A DNA stretch of 64,000 nt. It comes from Aurantimonas coralicida DSM 14790. GTDB taxonomy: Bacteria > Pseudomonadota > Alphaproteobacteria > Rhizobiales > Rhizobiaceae. Below, piece after piece: positions 31,649 through 41,969 of the stretch (its first letter is position 1; each line of letters opens with the position of its first letter). The stretch is taken from positions 62,001-126,000 of the forward strand of contig NZ_ATXK01000006.1 in the NCBI RefSeq assembly GCF_000421645.1, in the 5' to 3' direction. The notes beneath the pieces were generated by a model. It saw only the letters and a list, made by a program, of their open reading frames with translations, was not told where the DNA came from and searched no databases. A program made the position numbers and the translations under genes.

Positions 31649-33955
31649 TCAGTCGCTGAGCTGCACCGCCTGGGCGGTGGCGATGGCGGCCATGTTGACC
31701 ACGCCGCGCGAGGTCACCGACGGCGTCATCACATGGGCCGGTGACGACACGCCGAGCAGGATCGGCCCGACATGCAGGGCGCCGGTCATTTCCTTGACCA
31801 CGTTCAGCGTGATGTTGGCGGCGTCGATATTCGGGAAGACCAGGAGGTTGGCTTCGCCCTTCAGCGTCGACTGCGGCATGGTGCGCTCGCGCATCGTCGT
31901 GTTCAGCGCCGAATCGCCGTGCATCTCGCCGTCGACCTCCAGCTCCGGCGCCCGCGCCTTCAGCATCTTCACGGCGTCGCGCATCTTGCGGGTGGCGCTG
32001 GTGTCGTCGGAGCCGAAATTGGAGTGCGACACGAGGGCGACTTTCGGCTCGATGCCGAAGCGGCGCATCTCGGCCGCCGCCAGAAGCGTCATCTCCACCA
32101 GATCTTCCGCCGACGGATCGCGCTGGACATAGGTGTCGAGGAAGAACTTGGTGTCCTCCTGCGAGATCAGGAGGCTCATGGCGGCGAATTTGTGCGCCTC
32201 GTCGCGCACGCCGACGACCTGGCTGATGTCGCGGACATGGTGCGGGAAGCGTCCTTCCAGCCCGCAGACCAGCGCGTCGGCCTCGCCGCGCGACACCGCG
32301 ACGGCACCAATCACCGTGGTGTTGGTGCGCACGATCGTGCGGGCCGTGTCCGGATTGACGCCCTTGCGGCCGACCTTCGAGAAATAATGGTCGACATAGT
32401 CGCGGTAGCGCGGATCGTCCTCTGGGTTGATGACCTCGAAATCGTCGTTCGGCCGGATCCGCAGGCCATAGCGCTCAAGCCGTGCGGCGATGACGCTGGG
32501 CCGGCCGATCAGGATCGGCGCGCAAATCTTCTCTTCCAGAAGCACCTGCGCGGCCCGCAGCACCCGCTCGTCCTCGCCGTCGGAGAAGATCACCCGCTTG
32601 CCGGAATCCGTCGCGATGCGGAAGATCGGCTTCATGATCAGGCCGGAGCGGAAGACGAAGCGGTTCAGCCGGTCGAGATAGGCCGGCATGTCCTCGATCG
32701 GCCGCGCCGCGACGCCGTCGGCCTCGGCGGCCCGGGCGACGGCCGGGGCGATCTTCAGGATCAGCCGCGGATCGAAGGGGGCGGGGATCAGATAGTCCGG
32801 CCCGAAGACCGGCGTGTCCGACCCATAGGCCTTGGCCGCGACCTCGGAGACCTCCTCGCGGGCCAGCGCCGCGATGGCGTCGACCGCGGCGGTCTTCATG
32901 CCCTCGGTGATGCCGGTGGCACCGCAGTCCAGTGCGCCGCGGAAGATGTAGGGGAAGCACAGGACGTTGTTGACCTGGTTCGGGAAGTCCGAGCGCCCGG
33001 TGCAGATCATCGCGTCGGGCCGCACCTGCTTGGCCAGATCCGGCATGATCTCCGGCTTCGGATTGGCCAGCGCCATGATCATCGGCTTGGCGGCCATCTT
33101 TTCCAGGAGCTCGGGCTTCAGGACACCGCCGGCCGACAGGCCGAGAAAGACGTCGGCCCCGTCGATGACCTCGGCGAGGGTGCGCTTGTCGGTCTTCTTT
33201 GCATAGACCGCCATCCAGCGGTCCATCCGCTTCTCGCGGCCCTCATAGACCACGCCCTCGATGTCGGTGCAGGTGATGTTCTCACGCTTGGCGCCGAGCT
33301 CGACCAGGAGATTGAGGCAGGCGATCGCTGCCGCGCCCGCGCCGGAGGTGACGATCTTGGCGTTCTCCAGCGACTTGCCCGCCAGCATCAGGCCGTTGCG
33401 GATCGCCGCCGCGACGATGATCGCGGTGCCGTGCTGGTCGTCGTGGAAGACCGGGATCGCCATGCGTTCGCGCACCCGCGACTCGACCTCGAAACATTCC
33501 GGCGCCTTGATGTCCTCGAGATTGATGCCGCCGAAGGTCGGCTCCATCGCCGCGACGACGTCGCAGATATGGTCGATCTCATGGGCGTCGATCTCGATGT
33601 CGAAGACGTCGATGTCAGCGAATTTCTTGAACAGGACCGCCTTGCCTTCCATCACCGGCTTGGAAGCGAGGGGACCGATGTCGCCGAGACCGAGGACGGC
33701 GGTGCCGTTGGAGACCACGCCGACGAGATTGGCACGGCTGGTATAGATCGCCGCCAGGGACGGATCGGCCTCGATGGCAAGGCACGGCGCGGCGACGCCC
33801 GGCGAATAGGCCAGCGCCAGATCGCGCTGGTTGCCCAGGGTCTTGGTCGCCTGGATCGCCAGTTTTCCGGGCTTGGGATAGCGGTGATAGAAGAGGGCCT
33901 GTTCGTCGAGATCGCCCATGTTCGGCCGATCCTTGGCGGTTTCCTGTTCGGACAT
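31649..33955 (-). CDS. maeB: NADP-dependent malic enzyme with phosphotransacetylase-like domain
   Basis: The protein has 768 residues from the ATG at 33955, after GGAGGAGCAGGA. It converts malate to pyruvate and CO2. The N-terminal 430 residues are the catalytic malic enzyme: [44 protein letters not shown] (metal Asp) and the dinucleotide site [16 protein letters not shown]. The C-terminal 330 residues form a phosphate acetyltransferase-like domain ([20 protein letters not shown], later [20 protein letters not shown]), known as an allosteric acetyl-CoA sensor. This fusion is standard in the MaeB class. Confidence 0.95.
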   Translation of the reverse strand: MSEQETAKDRPNMGDLDEQALFYHRYPKPGKLAIQATKTLGNQRDLALAYSPGVAAPCLAIEADPSLAAIYTSRANLVGVVSNGTAVLGLGDIGPLASKPVMEGKAVLFKKFADIDVFDIEIDAHEIDHICDVVAAMEPTFGGINLEDIKAPECFEVESRVRERMAIPVFHDDQHGTAIIVAAAIRNGLMLAGKSLENAKIVTSGAGAAAIACLNLLVELGAKRENITCTDIEGVVYEGREKRMDRWMAVYAKKTDKRTLAEVIDGADVFLGLSAGGVLKPELLEKMAAKPMIMALANPKPEIMPDLAKQVRPDAMICTGRSDFPNQVNNVLCFPYIFRGALDCGATGITEGMKTAAVDAIAALAREEVSEVAAKAYGSDTPVFGPDYLIPAPFDPRLILKIAPAVARAAEADGVAARPIEDMPAYLDRLNRFVFRSGLIMKPIFRIATDSGKRVIFSDGEDERVLRAAQVLLEEKICAPILIGRPSVIAARLERYGLRIRPNDDFEVINPEDDPRYRDYVDHYFSKVGRKGVNPDTARTIVRTNTTVIGAVAVSRGEADALVCGLEGRFPHHVRDISQVVGVRDEAHKFAAMSLLISQEDTKFFLDTYVQRDPSAEDLVEMTLLAAAEMRRFGIEPKVALVSHSNFGSDDTSATRKMRDAVKMLKARAPELEVDGEMHGDSALNTTMRERTMPQSTLKGEANLLVFPNIDAANITLNVVKEMTGALHVGPILLGVSSPAHVMTPSVTSRGVVNMAAIATAQAVQLSD

Positions 33956-34158
33956 TCCTGCTCCTCCATCCCGGCGTCGCCGCGCGATGATGGCGGCGGC
34001 GACGTGTCGCGCTTCTTCTAACGTATCGATCCCGGCAGGCAACCGGACCGCGCCGCTCGTCCACCGCCGGAAGCGTGCTGCCGGAGCGTCACACGACTGC
34101 AATCAGAATCGTGCATTTCCCGAGCAACGCAAAGGCTTTAACCGGGGCAAGGCACGGG

Positions 34159-35001
34159 ATGGCGACCATGCACAAGCTGACGACGGCGCGGCATTTCCGG
34201 ACATTGTTCCTGTCCGACGTGCATCTGGGCTCCAAGGCGGCCCAGGCCGAGATGCTGGTCGACTTCCTGCGTCTGCACGATGCCGAGACGATCTATCTCG
34301 TCGGCGACATCATCGACGGCTGGCGGCTGAAACGCTCCTGGCACTGGCCGCAGGCTCACAACGACGTGGTGCAGAAGCTGCTGCGCAAGGCCCGCAAGGG
34401 CGCACGCATCGTCTATGTGCCCGGCAATCACGACGAGTTCCTGCGCGACTTTCCCGGCCATCATTTCGGCGGCGTCGAGGTCAAGCGCACCGACATCCAC
34501 ACCACCGCCGACGGCCGCCGCTTCCTGGTGATGCATGGCGACGAATTCGACGTGGTGGTCCGCAACGCCCGGCTGCTCGCCTATCTCGGCGACTGGGCCT
34601 ACGACATGGCGATCTCGATCAATGTCGTCTTCAACTATGTCCGCCGCCGGCTCGGCTTTCCCTATTGGTCGATTTCGCAATGGGCCAAGCTGAAGGTCAA
34701 GAACGCCGTCAACTTCATCGGCGCCTTCGAGACGGCGCTGGCCGACGAGGCGGCTCGCCACGGCTGCGACGGCGTCATCTGCGGCCATATCCACCATGCC
34801 CAGATGACCCGTCACGGCGCGGTCGAATATGTGAATACCGGCGACTGGGTCGAAAGCTGCACCGCCGTGGCCGAGCGCCACGACGGCTCCTTCGAGCTCA
34901 TCCACTGGGCGCATCTGGCCGGCGAGCGCTCCGCGGCGCCCGAGGCGGCATCCGAGCGCGAGGCCGCCGAGCCGGACGCGGCCCGCGTCGAGGCGGCCTG
35001 A
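34159..35001 (+). CDS. UDP-2,3-diacylglucosamine hydrolase-like metallophosphoesterase
   Basis: The protein has 280 residues from the ATG at 34159. The metallophosphoesterase blocks are intact: LFLSDVHLGS (residues 17-26), LVGDIIDGW (about 48), YVPGNHDEF (about 86), VMHGDEFD and GVICGHIHHAQM. LpxH-like enzymes remove UMP in lipid A synthesis; this subgroup, with long C-terminal helices, is often annotated as a UDP-2,3-diacylglucosamine diphosphatase relative. It is separated by one base from a GT4 glycosyltransferase gene, so a joint role in envelope lipid or glycolipid synthesis is likely. Confidence 0.82.
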   Translation: MATMHKLTTARHFRTLFLSDVHLGSKAAQAEMLVDFLRLHDAETIYLVGDIIDGWRLKRSWHWPQAHNDVVQKLLRKARKGARIVYVPGNHDEFLRDFPGHHFGGVEVKRTDIHTTADGRRFLVMHGDEFDVVVRNARLLAYLGDWAYDMAISINVVFNYVRRRLGFPYWSISQWAKLKVKNAVNFIGAFETALADEAARHGCDGVICGHIHHAQMTRHGAVEYVNTGDWVESCTAVAERHDGSFELIHWAHLAGERSAAPEAASEREAAEPDAARVEAA

Positions 35002-35002
35002 C

Positions 35003-36031
35003 ATGACCCGCATCCTGATAGCCACCGACGCCTGGGAGCCGCAGGTCAACGGCGTCGTGCGCACCCTGTCGAGCCTTGCCCAGGAGCTTCGCGGCCGGGG
35101 CAGGGACGTGCGCATCGTCGGCCCCGCCGACTTTCGCACCGTCGCCTGTCCGACCTATCCGGAAATCCGGCTGGCGCTGGCGTCGGCCGAGGCGCTCGGC
35201 CGCATCATCCGCGACTACCAGCCCGACGTCATCCACATCGCCACCGAAGGCCCGATCGGCTATGCGGCGCGCCGCGCGGCCCTGCGGGCCGGCCGTCCCT
35301 TCACCACCAGCTTCCACACGCGGTTTCCCGAATATCTCAGCAAGCGGGCGCCGATCCCCGAGAACCTGACCTATGCGCTGCTGCGGCGTTTCCATGCGCC
35401 GGCCACCGCCTGCCTGGTGCCGACCGAATCGATGCGCCAGACGCTGGCGGGGCTTGGCTTTGCCAATCTCGTCACCTGGACCCGCGGCGTCGATCGCAGC
35501 CTGTTCCGGCCGCAGCCGAAGGTCGATCTCGGACTGCCGGGACCGATCTTCCTCACCGTCTCGCGGGTCGCGCCCGAAAAGAACATCGAGACCTTTCTCG
35601 ATCTCGACCTGCCGGGCTCCAAGGTCGTCGTCGGCGACGGGCCGATGCTGCCCGAATTGCGCCGGCGCTATTCCGACGTGCATTTCGCCGGCAGCCAGAC
35701 CGGCGAGGCACTCAGCCGCTATTACGCGGCGGCCGACGTCTTCGTGTTTCCCTCGCTCACCGACACTTTCGGCATCGTGCTGATCGAGGCGCTGGCTTGC
35801 GGCGTACCGGTGGCGGCCTATCCGGAGCCCGGACCGCTGGATGTTGTCGGGGATACGAAGGCCGGCTGCATCTCCTCAGATCTGCGCGAGGCGTGCCTTG
35901 CCGCGCTGACCCTGGAGCGGGCCGACGCGCTGGAGCGCTCGCTGGCCTATAGCTGGGAAGCCTGCGCCGACATCTTCCTGTCGGCGACCGAGGCCCTGCA
36001 GGTGCAGCCGGAACTTCAGCTCGCCGGCTGA
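35003..36031 (+). CDS. Family 4 glycosyltransferase
   Basis: The protein has 342 residues. The GT-B fold shows ILIATDAWEPQVNGVVRTLS at the N-terminus and LTVSRVAPEKNIETFLDL with FVFPSLTDTFGIVLIEALAC in the second domain, where the donor-binding E-x7-E block sits. It resembles glycosyltransferases that add sugar to diacylglycerol-type lipids. The gene begins one base after the phosphoesterase stop, indicating an operon. Donor and acceptor are unknown. Confidence 0.88.
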   Translation: MTRILIATDAWEPQVNGVVRTLSSLAQELRGRGRDVRIVGPADFRTVACPTYPEIRLALASAEALGRIIRDYQPDVIHIATEGPIGYAARRAALRAGRPFTTSFHTRFPEYLSKRAPIPENLTYALLRRFHAPATACLVPTESMRQTLAGLGFANLVTWTRGVDRSLFRPQPKVDLGLPGPIFLTVSRVAPEKNIETFLDLDLPGSKVVVGDGPMLPELRRRYSDVHFAGSQTGEALSRYYAAADVFVFPSLTDTFGIVLIEALACGVPVAAYPEPGPLDVVGDTKAGCISSDLREACLAALTLERADALERSLAYSWEACADIFLSATEALQVQPELQLAG

Positions 36032-36085
36032 CCGATTCGGCGCGAGCGCTGAATGCGTTGCATCAACTCGGCAGAGACAAATCGC

Positions 36086-37066
36086 CTAGCCCCAGAGCTT
36101 CGCACTCGGCGGCGAGACGGTTGCATCCGTATAGACGAGGCCGCCACTGCGGTCCTTGGCCAGGAGCAGCGGCCCGTCGAGATCGACGAACTCGGCCACC
36201 TGTGCAAGCAGCACCGCCGGCGCCATCGCCAGAGAGGTGCCGACCATGCAGCCGATCATCACGCCGAACCCCATCTCGTGGGCGCGCTCAACCAGCCGCA
36301 GGCCCTCGGTCAGGCCGCCGGTCTTGTCGAGCTTGACGTTCACGAAGTCGTAGAGGCCGACCAACTTGTCCAGATCATCCGCCGTGTGGACCGATTCATC
36401 GGCGCAGATCGGCACCGGATGCGGAATGTCGGCGAGGATGGCGTCGTCGCCGGCCGGCAGCGGCTGCTCGACGAGGACGGCGTTGGCCGCGGCTGCCGCC
36501 AGCATGTGCTCGCGGATATTGTCGGCGCTCCAGCCCTCATTGGCGTCGAGGATCAGCTTCGAGTGCCGCGAGGCGGCATGGACGGCCCGGATGCGGCCGA
36601 CATCGTTGTCTGTGCCGACCTTCACCTTCAACAGCGAGCGGTTGGCGACGCGGGCGGCGGCCCCCATGCTGTCGGCATCGCCGAGCCCGATCGTATAGGC
36701 CGTTTCCACCGGCCGCGGGGCGCTGCCGCAGATGATCGACGCGGCTCTCCGGTTGTTCGACTTGGCTTCCAGGTCCCACAGGGCGCAGTCCACCGCGTTG
36801 CGGGCGGCGCCCGCCGGGAGCAGCTCGCCAATCCGTTCGCGCGACGCGCCGGCCTCGATCGCCGCACGCACTTCCTCGATCTGTTCGCGGACACTGTCGA
36901 TGCTCTCGCCGTAGCGCGCATAGGGCACGCATTCGCCGCGTCCCTCGCCGAACTCGTCGCCGATCTGAGTCGTCACGACCACCGCCTCGGTCTTGGCGCC
37001 GCGGGCGATCCGGAACTCCTGCGCCAGCGGGAAATGCTCGACTGTGACTGAAAGACGACGCGGCAT
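36086..37066 (-). CDS. Dipeptide epimerase-like enolase-superfamily enzyme
   Basis: The protein has 326 residues from the ATG at 37066. Enolase superfamily residues: the KxK pair in LLKVKVG (about 160), metal ligands in LILDANEGW (Asp), LVEQPLPAG (Glu) and CADESVH (Asp), and the second base in FVNVKLDKTGG. This layout is that of L-Ala-D/L-Glu epimerases used in peptidoglycan recycling. The exact dipeptide cannot be assigned. It reads leftward, divergent from the MCE operon by 194 bp. Confidence 0.85.
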   Translation of the reverse strand: MPRRLSVTVEHFPLAQEFRIARGAKTEAVVVTTQIGDEFGEGRGECVPYARYGESIDSVREQIEEVRAAIEAGASRERIGELLPAGAARNAVDCALWDLEAKSNNRRAASIICGSAPRPVETAYTIGLGDADSMGAAARVANRSLLKVKVGTDNDVGRIRAVHAASRHSKLILDANEGWSADNIREHMLAAAAANAVLVEQPLPAGDDAILADIPHPVPICADESVHTADDLDKLVGLYDFVNVKLDKTGGLTEGLRLVERAHEMGFGVMIGCMVGTSLAMAPAVLLAQVAEFVDLDGPLLLAKDRSGGLVYTDATVSPPSAKLWG

Positions 37067-37260
37067 GGTGAAAACATCCTCAACGGCCGCCGCTGCGGCG
37101 GTCATTCCATGACAAGACGTGACTGGACGCCTAAAGGTGGTGCCAGATAGGCCCCGGCTCTGCGTCGCCGCGAATCGGCACCGCGTCAAGCGTGGTGACC
37201 GCCTGTGGCGCTGACATGGTCCTCGAGCAGGTTCTTCCAAGGGAGTGAAGTCGCATATCG

Positions 37261-38451
37261 ATGCTTGATGGCTCCGTAGCCCCATCCTCCGGTCCGGCCG
37301 GAGGCCGCCGTTCCACGGTGGCGCCTGCTCTCGAAGGCGAGAAGCGTGACGGCGGGCTCGTGCTGCGGGCGTCGGGCGACTGGCTGGCGCGCACCGTCGG
37401 CTCGGTCGAGGACACCGTTGCCGAGGCCGGCGCGGCCGATCTCGGCCGGCAGGTCGTCGTCGATTGCGGCGACGTCGCGCGGATCGATACGGCCGGCGCA
37501 CTGCTCCTGGAAAAGCTCGTCCGCGACCTCGAGGCGAACGGCCGGGACGTCCGGCTGGAGGCGGTCAGCGATCGCGACCAGCCGCTCTTCGACGTCGTGC
37601 GCAAGGCGCTCGACCGGGAACGGCCGCAGCCGGAAAAGCGGAAGACCAACCGCATCGTCGATCTCGTCGCGGCCACGGGCCGTGGATCGGTCGCGGTGAA
37701 GGACGAGATGGTCGTCGCCCTGAACATCATCGGCGGTGCGATGGTCGGCGGCGTGCAGCGCCTGACCGGCAAGACCCAGATCCGCCCCGCCGCGATCTTC
37801 GCGCAGGTCGAGCAGATGGGCCTGCGCGCGGTGCCGATCATCTTCCTGATGAGCTTTCTCATCGGCGCCATCATCGCCCAGCAGGGCGCCTTCCAGCTGC
37901 GCCGCTTCGGCGGCGAGCTCTACGCCGTCAATCTCGCCGCGATCCTGATCCTGCGCGAGATCGGCGTGCTTTTGACCGCGATCATGATCGCCGGCCGGTC
38001 CGGCAGCGCCATCACCGCCGAGATCGGCTCGATGAAGATGCGCGAGGAGATCGATGCGCTACACGTCATCGGCCTGAACCCGATCGGCGTCCTGGTGTTT
38101 CCGCGCCTCGTGGCGCTGGTCATCGTGCTGCCGCTCCTGGCCTTCATCGCCAATCTGGCGGGCCTCCTCGGCGCGATGCTGACGCTGAACATGTATTCGG
38201 GGATCAGCTTCGCCAGCTTCGGTCAGGGCGTGCAGTACTCTGTCGACATGTTCACCGTGTTCTCCGGCGTCATCAAGGCGCCCTTCATGGCGGTGATGAT
38301 CGGCCTGATCGCCTCGGCCGAGGGCATGAAGGTCGGCGGCAGCGCCGAGAGCCTCGGCCTGCGCGTCACCGCATCCGTCGTTAAATCCATTTTCCTCGTC
38401 ATCCTGATGGATGGCCTGTTCGCGATTTTCTATGCATCCATCGGACTCTGA
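37261..38451 (+). CDS. MlaE-type lipid ABC transporter permease with N-terminal STAS domain
   Basis: The protein has 396 residues. Residues 35-115 form a STAS-like domain (VVVDCGDVARIDTAGALLLE), which may correspond to a fused MlaB-like regulator. Residues 150-396 form the MlaE permease with five to six membrane helices, including FLMSFLIGAIIAQQGAFQLR and the EIGSMKMREEIDALHVIGLN loop that contacts the ATPase. The next three genes are the ATPase, the MCE substrate protein and a lipoprotein. The complex should move phospholipid between the two membranes. Confidence 0.9.
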   Translation: MLDGSVAPSSGPAGGRRSTVAPALEGEKRDGGLVLRASGDWLARTVGSVEDTVAEAGAADLGRQVVVDCGDVARIDTAGALLLEKLVRDLEANGRDVRLEAVSDRDQPLFDVVRKALDRERPQPEKRKTNRIVDLVAATGRGSVAVKDEMVVALNIIGGAMVGGVQRLTGKTQIRPAAIFAQVEQMGLRAVPIIFLMSFLIGAIIAQQGAFQLRRFGGELYAVNLAAILILREIGVLLTAIMIAGRSGSAITAEIGSMKMREEIDALHVIGLNPIGVLVFPRLVALVIVLPLLAFIANLAGLLGAMLTLNMYSGISFASFGQGVQYSVDMFTVFSGVIKAPFMAVMIGLIASAEGMKVGGSAESLGLRVTASVVKSIFLVILMDGLFAIFYASIGL

Positions 38452-39280
38452 TAGGCCTTCGCCCAACGGACGCGCCACGCCGGACGATGACGACGTCATC
38501 ATCCGCGCCACCGGCGTGACCGTGAGTTTCGGCGAGAAGACCATTCTCGACAATCTCGACCTCGACGTGCGACGCGGCGAGATCCTCGGCTTCGTCGGGC
38601 CGTCGGGCGCCGGCAAGTCGGTCCTGCTGCGCACCATCCTCGGGCTGAACCCCAAGCAGGCCGGCACGATCGAGATCCTCGGCACGGACTACGAGCGGGC
38701 CGACGACGCCGAGCGACTGGCCGTGGAGCGTCGCTGGGGCGTCTTGTTCCAGCACGGTGCGCTGTTCTCGTCGCTGACCGTGCTGGAGAACATCCAGGTC
38801 CCGATGCGCGAATATCTCGACCTGTCGCCCGGCCTGATGGAAGAGCTGGCGCGGCTGAAGATCGACCTCGTCGGCCTTGCGCCGGACGCGGCCGACAAGT
38901 TCCCGTCCGAGCTGTCGGGCGGCATGATCAAGCGTGCGGCGCTGGCCCGGGCGCTGGCGCTCGACCCCGACATCGTCTTTCTCGACGAGCCGACCTCGGG
39001 TCTCGATCCGATCGGCGCCGCCGATTTCGACCAGCTGATCATGACCCTGCGCGATACGCTGGGCCTCACCGTCTACATGGTAACCCACGACCTCGACAGC
39101 CTGTTCCAGGCCTGCGACCGGATCGCCGTCCTTGGCGAACGCAAGGTGCTGGTCGAAGGGCCGCTGTCGATGATGCTGGAATTCGACCATCCCTGGGTGC
39201 ATTCGTATTTCCGTGGCAAGCGCGCCCGCACGATCGTCCAGCCGACCCAAACCGCCAATGCCCCCGTGGGAGCCGCCTGA
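38432..39280 (+). CDS. MlaF-type lipid ABC transporter ATPase
   Basis: The protein has 282 residues from the ATG at 38432, which overlaps the permease end by 20 bases; ATG 38411 is in frame. Walker A is GPSGAGKSVLLR, the Q-loop is FQHGALFSS, the signature is LSGGMIKRAALARALAL, Walker B is IVFLDEPTSGLDP, and the H-loop is MVTHDLDS. Its TGA shares bases with the ATG of the MCE gene (TGATG at 39278). Confidence 0.93.
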   Translation: MHPSDSDRPSPNGRATPDDDDVIIRATGVTVSFGEKTILDNLDLDVRRGEILGFVGPSGAGKSVLLRTILGLNPKQAGTIEILGTDYERADDAERLAVERRWGVLFQHGALFSSLTVLENIQVPMREYLDLSPGLMEELARLKIDLVGLAPDAADKFPSELSGGMIKRAALARALALDPDIVFLDEPTSGLDPIGAADFDQLIMTLRDTLGLTVYMVTHDLDSLFQACDRIAVLGERKVLVEGPLSMMLEFDHPWVHSYFRGKRARTIVQPTQTANAPVGAA

Positions 39281-41229
39281 TGGAAACCAAAGCCAATTAC
39301 GTCCGGGTGGGGCTGTTCACGATGCTGGTCATCGCCCTGTCCTTCGGCTTCGTCTACTGGGCGATCTTCGCCACCAGCGGCAGCGAACGCGTGCGGCTTT
39401 TGGTGCGCATCGAGGGCTCGGTCACCGGCCTGCAGCAGGGCAGCCAGGTGCTGTTCAACGGCCTGCCGGTCGGCTCGGTGAAGGCGCTGCGGCTGGATTC
39501 CAACAATCCCGAAGTCGTCATCGCGACCACCGAGGTCGATCCCGACCTGCCGATCAAGGCATCGACCCAGGCCAATATCGGCTTCCAGGGCCTCACCGGC
39601 GCCGCCTTCGTCGAGCTGAAGGGCGGCCAGGCCGACGAGGCCGACATCATCGGCGAAGCCGCGGAGCAGGGGACCGTCCCCGTCATCAAGGCCAATCCGT
39701 CCGACGTCACCGACATCCTGGCGACGGCGCGCGACATCGCCGACCGCGCCAACAGCATTCTCGGCCAGTTCGAGAGCCTCGTGGGCACCGTCGGACCGTC
39801 GGTCGAGACGACCGTCGAGAACGTCGCCCAGACCTCTCGCAACATCGAGACCTTCACGGCGAGCCTTGCCAAGAATTCCGACGACATCGACAATTTCCTC
39901 ACCAGCCTCAGCCAGTTGTCGAGTTCGGCGAACACGGTGGCTGAAGAGCTGCCGGGCGCCATCCAGCAAGCCAAGAACATTCTCGACGCGGTCGATCCGA
40001 CGTCGGTCACCACGGTGGTCGACAATGTCGCCGCCGTCTCCGACACGCTGCGCGCCCAGTCGGACAATCTCGACAGCATCTTCGCCTCGGTGCAGACGGC
40101 TGCCGACAGCGTCGGCGAGGTCGGCGACGTGATCCGCCGCAACACCACCGGAATCGACAGCTTCGTCAGCAATCTCGGTCCGCTGGCCGAGAAGGCAACG
40201 GCGGTGGCCGACCGGCTCGACACGACGCTGCAATCGGCCAACACGGTCGTCGCGGCGATCGACCCGGCGCAGGTGTCCAAGACCATCGAGGGCATTTCCT
40301 CGGCGGCCGAGAACGTCTCCTCGCTGGCCGAGACCATCGGCGCCCAGAAGGAAGCGATCAATTCGGCGATCGCCGGCGCGTCGAACGCCGCGCAGAACGT
40401 CAACCGGATCACCACCACCATCGTCGAGCGCAGCGAAGACGTGGACAAGCTGCTGGCGAGCCTCGGCCCGATCACCGACAACATCACCCAGGCGAGCACC
40501 GGCTTCAACGAGGCCGTCGCCTCGGCGAATGCGCTCATCGGTTCGGTCGATTCCGCCACGGTCAATCAGGCCATCGGCGACGTCCAGCGGGTGACAGGCG
40601 CCGTCAGCGGCAAGACCGAGCAGATCCAGTCGATCATCGACGGCGTCGACCGTACGGTGCAGACGCTGGACACGACGCTGACCGGCTTCACCGAGACGCG
40701 GACCCAGTTCGACACGCTGCTCGCCTCGATCGATCCGGGCAAGGTCAACACGGCGGTCGAGAACGTCTCCGCCGCCACCGGCAATGTCGCCGCCGCGGCC
40801 GATTCCATCGCCAAGGTCGCCAATGATGTCGGTGCCCGGCGCGAGGACATCGACGCGATCATCACCAACGCCAAGACGACCAGCGAGCAGCTCTCGGCCG
40901 CCTCGGGTCGCATCGACAGCGTCGTGAACTCGGTCAACCGGGTGCTCGCGGGCGCCGGCGACGGCACCAGCCTGGGCGTCGATCTGGCCCGGGCACTGCG
41001 CTCGGTGCGCGGGGCGGCGGATTCGATCCAGACCCAGGTGACGCCCATCTCGGCCAATCTCCAGCGCTTCTCCGGCGAGGGCCTGCGCGAGGTGCGGGGG
41101 CTGATCAGCAACGTCAATCGCACGGTCGATCGCATCGACAGTGCCGTCGAGGACTTCACGACCAATCCGAGCCGGCTGATCTACGGCGGCGAGGATGTGA
41201 AGCAGTATGACGGCCGCACCCGCCGCTAG
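39280..41229 (+). CDS. MCE domain (MlaD-like) lipid-binding protein
   Basis: The protein has 649 residues. A signal-anchor helix (LFTMLVIALSFGFVYWAIFA) is followed by the MCE domain at about residues 38-115 (EGSVTGLQQGSQVLFNGLPV). The remaining 500 residues are repetitive helical segments with recurring hydrophobic and Ala/Thr/Ser heptads (EDVDKLLASLGPITDNI and similar). In E. coli MlaD is only about 180 residues; the long helical tail is a feature of the PqiB/YebT or alphaproteobacterial MCE type, which forms tubes or needles across the periplasm. Confidence 0.9.
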   Translation: METKANYVRVGLFTMLVIALSFGFVYWAIFATSGSERVRLLVRIEGSVTGLQQGSQVLFNGLPVGSVKALRLDSNNPEVVIATTEVDPDLPIKASTQANIGFQGLTGAAFVELKGGQADEADIIGEAAEQGTVPVIKANPSDVTDILATARDIADRANSILGQFESLVGTVGPSVETTVENVAQTSRNIETFTASLAKNSDDIDNFLTSLSQLSSSANTVAEELPGAIQQAKNILDAVDPTSVTTVVDNVAAVSDTLRAQSDNLDSIFASVQTAADSVGEVGDVIRRNTTGIDSFVSNLGPLAEKATAVADRLDTTLQSANTVVAAIDPAQVSKTIEGISSAAENVSSLAETIGAQKEAINSAIAGASNAAQNVNRITTTIVERSEDVDKLLASLGPITDNITQASTGFNEAVASANALIGSVDSATVNQAIGDVQRVTGAVSGKTEQIQSIIDGVDRTVQTLDTTLTGFTETRTQFDTLLASIDPGKVNTAVENVSAATGNVAAAADSIAKVANDVGARREDIDAIITNAKTTSEQLSAASGRIDSVVNSVNRVLAGAGDGTSLGVDLARALRSVRGAADSIQTQVTPISANLQRFSGEGLREVRGLISNVNRTVDRIDSAVEDFTTNPSRLIYGGEDVKQYDGRTRR

Positions 41230-41241
41230 CGGCTGTGGGTA

Positions 41242-41257
41242 AACGAAAGCTTTCGTT
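41242..41257. promoter_or_regulatory. Perfect 16-bp palindrome before the lipoprotein gene
   Basis: AACGAAAGCTTTCGTT is its own reverse complement. It lies 12 bases after the MCE stop and overlaps a TTGACA hexamer (41256-41261) that may start transcription toward the lipoprotein at 41324. It could be a small hairpin or an operator. Confidence 0.4.
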
Positions 41258-41323
41258 GACAGGCCGGGTTGCGGATGCAAGCAACCGGGGCTGTCGGCGA
41301 CCGGGTCAAGGTGTACCAATTTT

Positions 41324-41908
41324 ATGCGCGCAGCACTGAAATCGAGCTTTGTCGCGCTTCTGGCGCTCGGACTTTCGGCCTGCGCGTCGACCCCGCCGGA
41401 CACCTACGAGATCTCGCCGCCGCCATTCAGCGAGGTGCGCGAGGGCAAGTCCCGGCGCCAGCTCCTCATTCCGGAGCCGACCGCGCTCGAGACGATCGAC
41501 AGCAAGCGGATCATCGTCAAGCCGTCGCCCAATTCGATCCAGTTCCTCGGCGACAGCCAGTGGAGCGACCGCCTGCCGCGGCTCGTCCAGCTGCGCCTGC
41601 TGCAGGCCTTCGAGAACACCGGTTCGATCGGCGCCATCGGCGTGCCGGGGCAGGGGCTGGCGATCGACTACCAGCTGGTGATGGAGATCCGCCGCTTCGA
41701 GGTGGACGTCACCGGGGCGCCGACCGCCGAGGTGCAGATCTCGGTGAAAGTGCTGAACGACCGCAACGGCACCGTCGTGCGCACCCGCATCTTCAATGCC
41801 CAGGCCCCCGTCAACGGCGCCGGCAACCCGGCCTTCGTCGCGGCGCTGGACAAGGCGTTCGAACAGGTCTCGGCCGAGATCGTCACCTGGACGATCCAGC
41901 TCGTCTAG
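41324..41908 (+). CDS. ABC transport auxiliary lipoprotein
   Basis: The protein has 194 residues. The lipobox is ALGLSACAS, with Cys about residue 20, giving outer-membrane attachment. The rest is the beta-rich ABC_trans_aux fold seen in PqiC/YmbA-type proteins. Together with the permease, ATPase and MCE genes it completes an envelope-spanning lipid transporter. It follows the MCE gene by 94 bp. Confidence 0.85.
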   Translation: MRAALKSSFVALLALGLSACASTPPDTYEISPPPFSEVREGKSRRQLLIPEPTALETIDSKRIIVKPSPNSIQFLGDSQWSDRLPRLVQLRLLQAFENTGSIGAIGVPGQGLAIDYQLVMEIRRFEVDVTGAPTAEVQISVKVLNDRNGTVVRTRIFNAQAPVNGAGNPAFVAALDKAFEQVSAEIVTWTIQLV

Positions 41909-41969
41909 CTCGAAAAGCACCGGCCGCGCGTTAGCCGCGCCAGCGGCCGCATTTCACAGCCCGAATGCA

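Noticed and set aside
31772-34021. 749-codon open frame opposite the malic enzyme
   Set aside because: No ribosome site or recognisable domain, composition is that of an antisense shadow, and the malic enzyme is complete.
39073-41403. 776-codon open frame opposite the MCE gene
   Set aside because: Low-complexity Gly/Asp/Val/Arg translation with no motif; it mirrors the repetitive helical codons of the MCE protein.
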